A stretch of 64,000 bases of DNA from NCBI GenBank assembly GCA_023954855.1, contig JAGSGY010000014.1:34065-98064 (forward strand), given 5' to 3'. The notes under the pieces were generated by a model. That model was not told where the DNA came from and did no database searches. It saw only the letters and a list, made by a program, of their open reading frames with translations. This DNA comes from Pseudomonadota bacterium. GTDB taxonomy: Bacteria; Myxococcota_A; UBA796; GCA-2862545. The translations under genes were made by a program, and so were the position numbers. Below, in pieces: positions 61,136 through 64,000 of this stretch. Each line of letters starts with the position of its first letter. The first letter of the stretch is position 1.

Positions 61136-62851
61136 ATGTCTGAGCCCGCCAGCGTCCATCACGACCACGGTGCGCACGACGATCACGGTCACGACCAGAG
61201 CTTCGTGAGCAAGTACCTCCTGTCGACCGATCACAAGATCATCGGCTTGCAGTACCTGCTTACCGGCATGTTCATGGCCCTGTTCGGCGGCTTCTTCCCC
61301 TACGTGTTCCGCATGCAGTTGGCCTTCCCGGGCCTGAGCGTGCCGTTCTACGGTGTGGTGTCGCCAACCGAGTACAACGCGCTGATCACCAACCACGGCT
61401 CCGTGATGATCTTCTGGGTCGCCATGCCCGTGCTCATCGCTGCCTTCGGCAACTACCTCATCCCGCTGATGATCGGCGCCGATGACATGGTGTTCCCGCG
61501 GTTGAACCGGCTGTCGTACCAGATCTTCGCCCTTTCGGCGGTGATCATCATCATCTCGTTCATCGTGCCGCAGGGTGGTTTCGGTGGCGCATGGACGGCC
61601 TACCCGCCGCTCTCCGCCAACGCCGACTACAACCTGACGCCGTGGGGCTCTACCCTCTGGCTGATTGCGGTTGCAGTGGAGTTCGTGGCCTTCCTGATCG
61701 GTGGCATCAACTTCATCACGACTGCGATGAACAGCCGCGCTCCGGGCATGCGCTGGTTCGACGTGCCGATGATCGTCTGGATGATCTGCATCGCCAGCAT
61801 CCTGTTCATGGCGTCAGTCGGCCCGCTCATCGCAGGTGCGGTGATGCTCGGCTTCGACCAGAACCTCGGCACCCACTTCTTCGACCCGAAGGCCGGTGGT
61901 GACCCGATTCTCTGGCAGCACCTCTTCTGGTTCTTCGGTCACCCCGAAGTCTACGTGGTGCTCCTGCCCGCTACGGGCATCGTCGCCGAGGTCATCACGA
62001 CCTTCAGCCGCAAGAAGCTCTTCGGCTACAAGACGATTCTCTACACGGCCATCGGCACCGGCATCCTGTCGTTCTTCGTCTGGGCGCACCACCAGTTCAT
62101 CGCTGGCATCGACCCCCGCATGGCGAACGTGTTCACGGTGACCACGGTTCTCATCTCGATTCCGATTGCCGAGATGATGTTCCTCTTCATCGGTACGCTC
62201 TACGGCGGCTCGATTCGCTTCAAGCCCCCGATGCTGTTCGCGCTGTCCTTCATCGCCCTGTTCATGATTGGCGGTGTCACGGGTATTCCGCTCGGCGCTT
62301 CGGGCTCCGACATCTACCTGCACGACAGCTACTACGTCATCGCGCACTTCCACTACACGTTCTTCCCGATCGCCATCATCGGTAGCTTCACGGCGCTGTA
62401 CTACTGGTTCCCGAAGATGTTCGGGCGCATGATGAACGAGACGCTCGGCTACGTGCACTTCTGGGTCACCGCGGTCACGGTCAACGGCATCTTCATCCCG
62501 TTGTTCGTTCTCGGTGCCGCCGGCCAGCATCGCCGCATCTACAACTACAACCACTTCGCCGAGCTCTCGACGCCTGACCTTCAGGCGCTGCGCATCGTCG
62601 CGACGGTGTCGCTAGTCATCATGCTGCTTGGCCAGTTCGTGTTCCTGTTCAACTTCTTCTACAGCATGTTCTTCGGCGAAAGGGCCACCAAGAACCCGTG
62701 GAAGAGCTGCACCCTCGAGTGGACCACCGAGTCGCCTCCGCCGCATGGCAACTGGCCCGTCGATGAACTCCCGACTGTGTACCGTGGCCCCTACGAGTAC
62801 GCCGTTGAAGGCCGCGACGAAGACTACTGGCCCCAGAACGTTCCCAACTAG
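61136..62851 (+). CDS. coxA: Cytochrome c oxidase subunit I, K-pathway residues missing
   Basis: A 571-residue, 12-helix haem-copper oxidase subunit with GAGGAACGAG before the ATG. Numbering runs exactly seven below Paracoccus CoxA. Haem a ligands are H87 and H406, haem a3 ligand H404, CuB ligands H269, H318 and H319, with the cross-linked Tyr273 in GHPEVY. The D-pathway entrance N106, D117 and N124 and Glu271 are present. In the K-pathway, Ser291, Thr351 and Lys354 of Paracoccus are replaced by A284, I344 and M347, with new Glu at 285 and 346. The N-terminus has six His in the first 19 residues. Confidence 0.93.
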   Translation: MSEPASVHHDHGAHDDHGHDQSFVSKYLLSTDHKIIGLQYLLTGMFMALFGGFFPYVFRMQLAFPGLSVPFYGVVSPTEYNALITNHGSVMIFWVAMPVLIAAFGNYLIPLMIGADDMVFPRLNRLSYQIFALSAVIIIISFIVPQGGFGGAWTAYPPLSANADYNLTPWGSTLWLIAVAVEFVAFLIGGINFITTAMNSRAPGMRWFDVPMIVWMICIASILFMASVGPLIAGAVMLGFDQNLGTHFFDPKAGGDPILWQHLFWFFGHPEVYVVLLPATGIVAEVITTFSRKKLFGYKTILYTAIGTGILSFFVWAHHQFIAGIDPRMANVFTVTTVLISIPIAEMMFLFIGTLYGGSIRFKPPMLFALSFIALFMIGGVTGIPLGASGSDIYLHDSYYVIAHFHYTFFPIAIIGSFTALYYWFPKMFGRMMNETLGYVHFWVTAVTVNGIFIPLFVLGAAGQHRRIYNYNHFAELSTPDLQALRIVATVSLVIMLLGQFVFLFNFFYSMFFGERATKNPWKSCTLEWTTESPPPHGNWPVDELPTVYRGPYEYAVEGRDEDYWPQNVPN

Positions 62852-62894
62852 TCCCTTCGGCTAGCTCCACCACTTCTCACGAACAGGCTGAACC

Positions 62895-63470
62895 ATGCAC
62901 GGCAAGCCCATCGCGAATACCCGATCGGTTATGGGAATTCCCACTGCGAAGCTCGCGGTCTACTGGGTCATCGGATCCGAGATCGTCATCTTCGGCGGAC
63001 TGATCGCCTCCTACCTGATGCACCGTCTGGCTCACCCCGAGTGGGCGTTCGATGCGGCACACACGGACTGGCGTATCGGAGCGGTCAACACCTTCGTGCT
63101 GCTGACTTCGTCGCTGTTCGCAGTGCAGGCTCACCACTACGCCCACAAGGGTGACGGTGCGACGGCGGCCAAGTGGCTGTACCTGACCACGGGTGGTGGC
63201 GGCCTGTTCCTGATGTTCAAGGCCTACGAGTGGTCGGTCGAGATCGGGCATGGCTACACCATTACGGCGGCGCCATTCTGGTCCTTCTACTACACAGCGG
63301 CAGGCATCCACGCGAGCCACATCATCGCGGGCATGATCATCATGATGTTCATCGCCCAGACCGCAAAGAAGAACGAAGAGCTGCACCGGGTCGAGAACAT
63401 TGGCCTGTACTGGCACTTTGTTGACCTAGTCTGGATCTTCCTCTTCCCGCTCCTCTACATCGCCAAGTAG
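62895..63470 (+). CDS. coxC: Cytochrome c oxidase subunit III
   Basis: A 191-residue membrane protein with five hydrophobic segments, the short bacterial form of subunit III. Typical features are WAFDAAHTDWR and the second-helix region FEWSVEIGHGYT-like text (KAYEWSVEIGHGY), then AAGIHASHIIAGM and the terminal ENIGLYWHFVDLVWIFLFPLLY, the family signature ending. It stabilises the oxidase and proton uptake at the D-pathway. Located 43 bases after coxA. Confidence 0.92.
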   Translation: MHGKPIANTRSVMGIPTAKLAVYWVIGSEIVIFGGLIASYLMHRLAHPEWAFDAAHTDWRIGAVNTFVLLTSSLFAVQAHHYAHKGDGATAAKWLYLTTGGGGLFLMFKAYEWSVEIGHGYTITAAPFWSFYYTAAGIHASHIIAGMIIMMFIAQTAKKNEELHRVENIGLYWHFVDLVWIFLFPLLYIAK

Positions 63471-63482
63471 GCAGAGGTCGTC

Positions 63483-64000
63483 ATGGCTGATCACGAAGCC
63501 GAGTACATCACCGTTCCGATGCTTCCTCCGCTGGAGAAGTCCTACGTCCGGATCTGGGCGATCCTCTTGGTGCTCCTGTTGGCATCGGTCGTCGGACCCC
63601 TCATCGGCGAGATGACGGGGATGATGATCATCACGCTCATCACCGCTTTCGGCATCGCCTTCGTCAAGGCATGGCTCGTCATCAAAGAGTTCATGCACCT
63701 GACGGAAGAGCCGCCGGTGATTCACTACATCTTGATCACCTGCATCGCCTTCATGTTCCTGTTCTTCGCAGCAGTGGCACCCGACGTCATGAATCACCAC
63801 GGCTCGCGCTGGGTGAACGTCGCTGCCATCGATGCGGTCGAGCGTGGCATGGCAGCTGGCGAGGCCGGTGGCCACGGTCACGGTGAACACGCTGCACCTG
63901 CAGGGGACCACGCTGCACCTGCAGGGGACCACGCTGCACCTGCAGGGGACCACGCTGCACCTGCAGGGGACCACGCTGCACCTGCAGGGGACCACGCTGC
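63483..64000 (+). CDS. coxD: Cytochrome c oxidase subunit IV, His-rich tail, truncated by window
   Basis: The gene starts at ATG 63483 and runs off the window end with at least 172 codons. The first 110 residues have three hydrophobic helices, as in prokaryotic oxidase subunit IV. Then comes GGHGHGEH and a series of HAAPAGD repeats encoded by 21-bp DNA units from 63888. Normal subunit IV is about 100 residues, so this tail is an addition. With an N-in start and three spans the tail would face the periplasm. Confidence 0.82.
   Translation, partial: MADHEAEYITVPMLPPLEKSYVRIWAILLVLLLASVVGPLIGEMTGMMIITLITAFGIAFVKAWLVIKEFMHLTEEPPVIHYILITCIAFMFLFFAAVAPDVMNHHGSRWVNVAAIDAVERGMAAGEAGGHGHGEHAAPAGDHAAPAGDHAAPAGDHAAPAGDHAAPAGDHA
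63888..64000 (+). repeat. Perfect 21-bp tandem repeat inside coxD
   Basis: Five complete identical units (63888-63992) and the start of a sixth, cut by the window end. Each unit encodes H-A-A-P-A-G-D and contains the palindrome CCTGCAGG. No mismatch is seen between units, which suggests recent expansion. Confidence 0.95.

Noticed and set aside
63426..63995. Minus-strand frame with repeated VPCRCSV
   Set aside because: It is the reverse reading of the 21-bp coxD repeat and of coxC/coxD; not a gene.
63888..64000. CRISPR array
   Set aside because: Units are contiguous with no spacers and keep the coxD reading frame.
1..64000. Mobile elements, tRNA or rRNA genes
   Set aside because: No transposase, integrase, terminal inverted repeat, tRNA cloverleaf or rRNA segment was seen by eye; a dedicated search could still find a small RNA.

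Overview
The window is a GC-rich, densely coded bacterial chromosome segment. I see no rRNA, tRNA, CRISPR array, phage or insertion sequence. The gene style points to a myxobacterium-like organism (Myxococcota or former Deltaproteobacteria). Evidence for this is a MYXO-CTERM-like tail (38305-39627), a transmembrane Ser/Thr kinase, TonB receptors paired with lipoproteins, MopE-like Asp-rich motifs, many small lipoproteins, frequent GTG/TTG starts and tightly overlapping genes. The lineage is inferred from this style, not from a marker gene.

Layout. 1-8418: a pyrimidine-linked region with a cytosine-deaminase-like enzyme, a membrane protein, a sodium:solute symporter and a GNAT enzyme on the minus strand, and dihydropyrimidine dehydrogenase genes preT-preA on the plus strand. 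Small lipoproteins and an SGNH hydrolase lie between. 8420-11927: a lipoprotein, a START-like secreted protein and two PLP aminotransferases. 12083-21786: two overlapping genes for large secreted beta-rich proteins, three tandem AIM24-family genes, an ABC exporter and a small acidic protein. 21783-31945: a DUF5916-type outer membrane protein, an MFS exporter, a HelD/UvrD-like helicase, glyoxalase II, an HTTM membrane protein pair and a lipoprotein. 31954-41191: a TPR-TonB receptor fusion, a Ser/Thr kinase, RNA methyltransferases, an anchored surface protein and exonuclease III. 41192-57406: a LeuD-LeuC-like fusion in reversed domain order, an Oar-like receptor with a lipoprotein partner, an aldehyde dehydrogenase with a Rossmann partner, an RNase Z-like hydrolase, ilvE, an M16 peptidase pair and a lipoprotein. 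57601-64000: a cytochrome c oxidase operon (ctaA, ctaB, dihaem cytochrome c, a 41-residue membrane peptide, coxB, coxA, coxC, coxD), cut by the window end inside coxD.

How the genes fit together. The final operon supplies haem A (ctaA, ctaB), an electron donor (dihaem cytochrome) and the oxidase core. Its subunit I keeps every metal ligand and the D-pathway entrance but has lost the K-pathway residues, and subunit II seems to lack the matching glutamate. The two secreted proteins at 12083-17076 share modules and are translationally coupled, so they probably work as a pair at the cell surface. Their function is unknown to me. Two separate loci couple a TonB-type receptor to a lipoprotein gene directly downstream (34539 to 30665 on the minus strand, and 43325-47640), which suggests dedicated outer-membrane uptake or adhesion units.

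The most notable items are the K-pathway-less oxidase with its tiny accompanying membrane gene and a histidine-bearing 21-bp repeat tail in coxD, the undescribed secreted protein pair followed by the AIM24 array, and the reversed-order aconitase-family fusion. No stretch longer than 300 bases lacks a gene.
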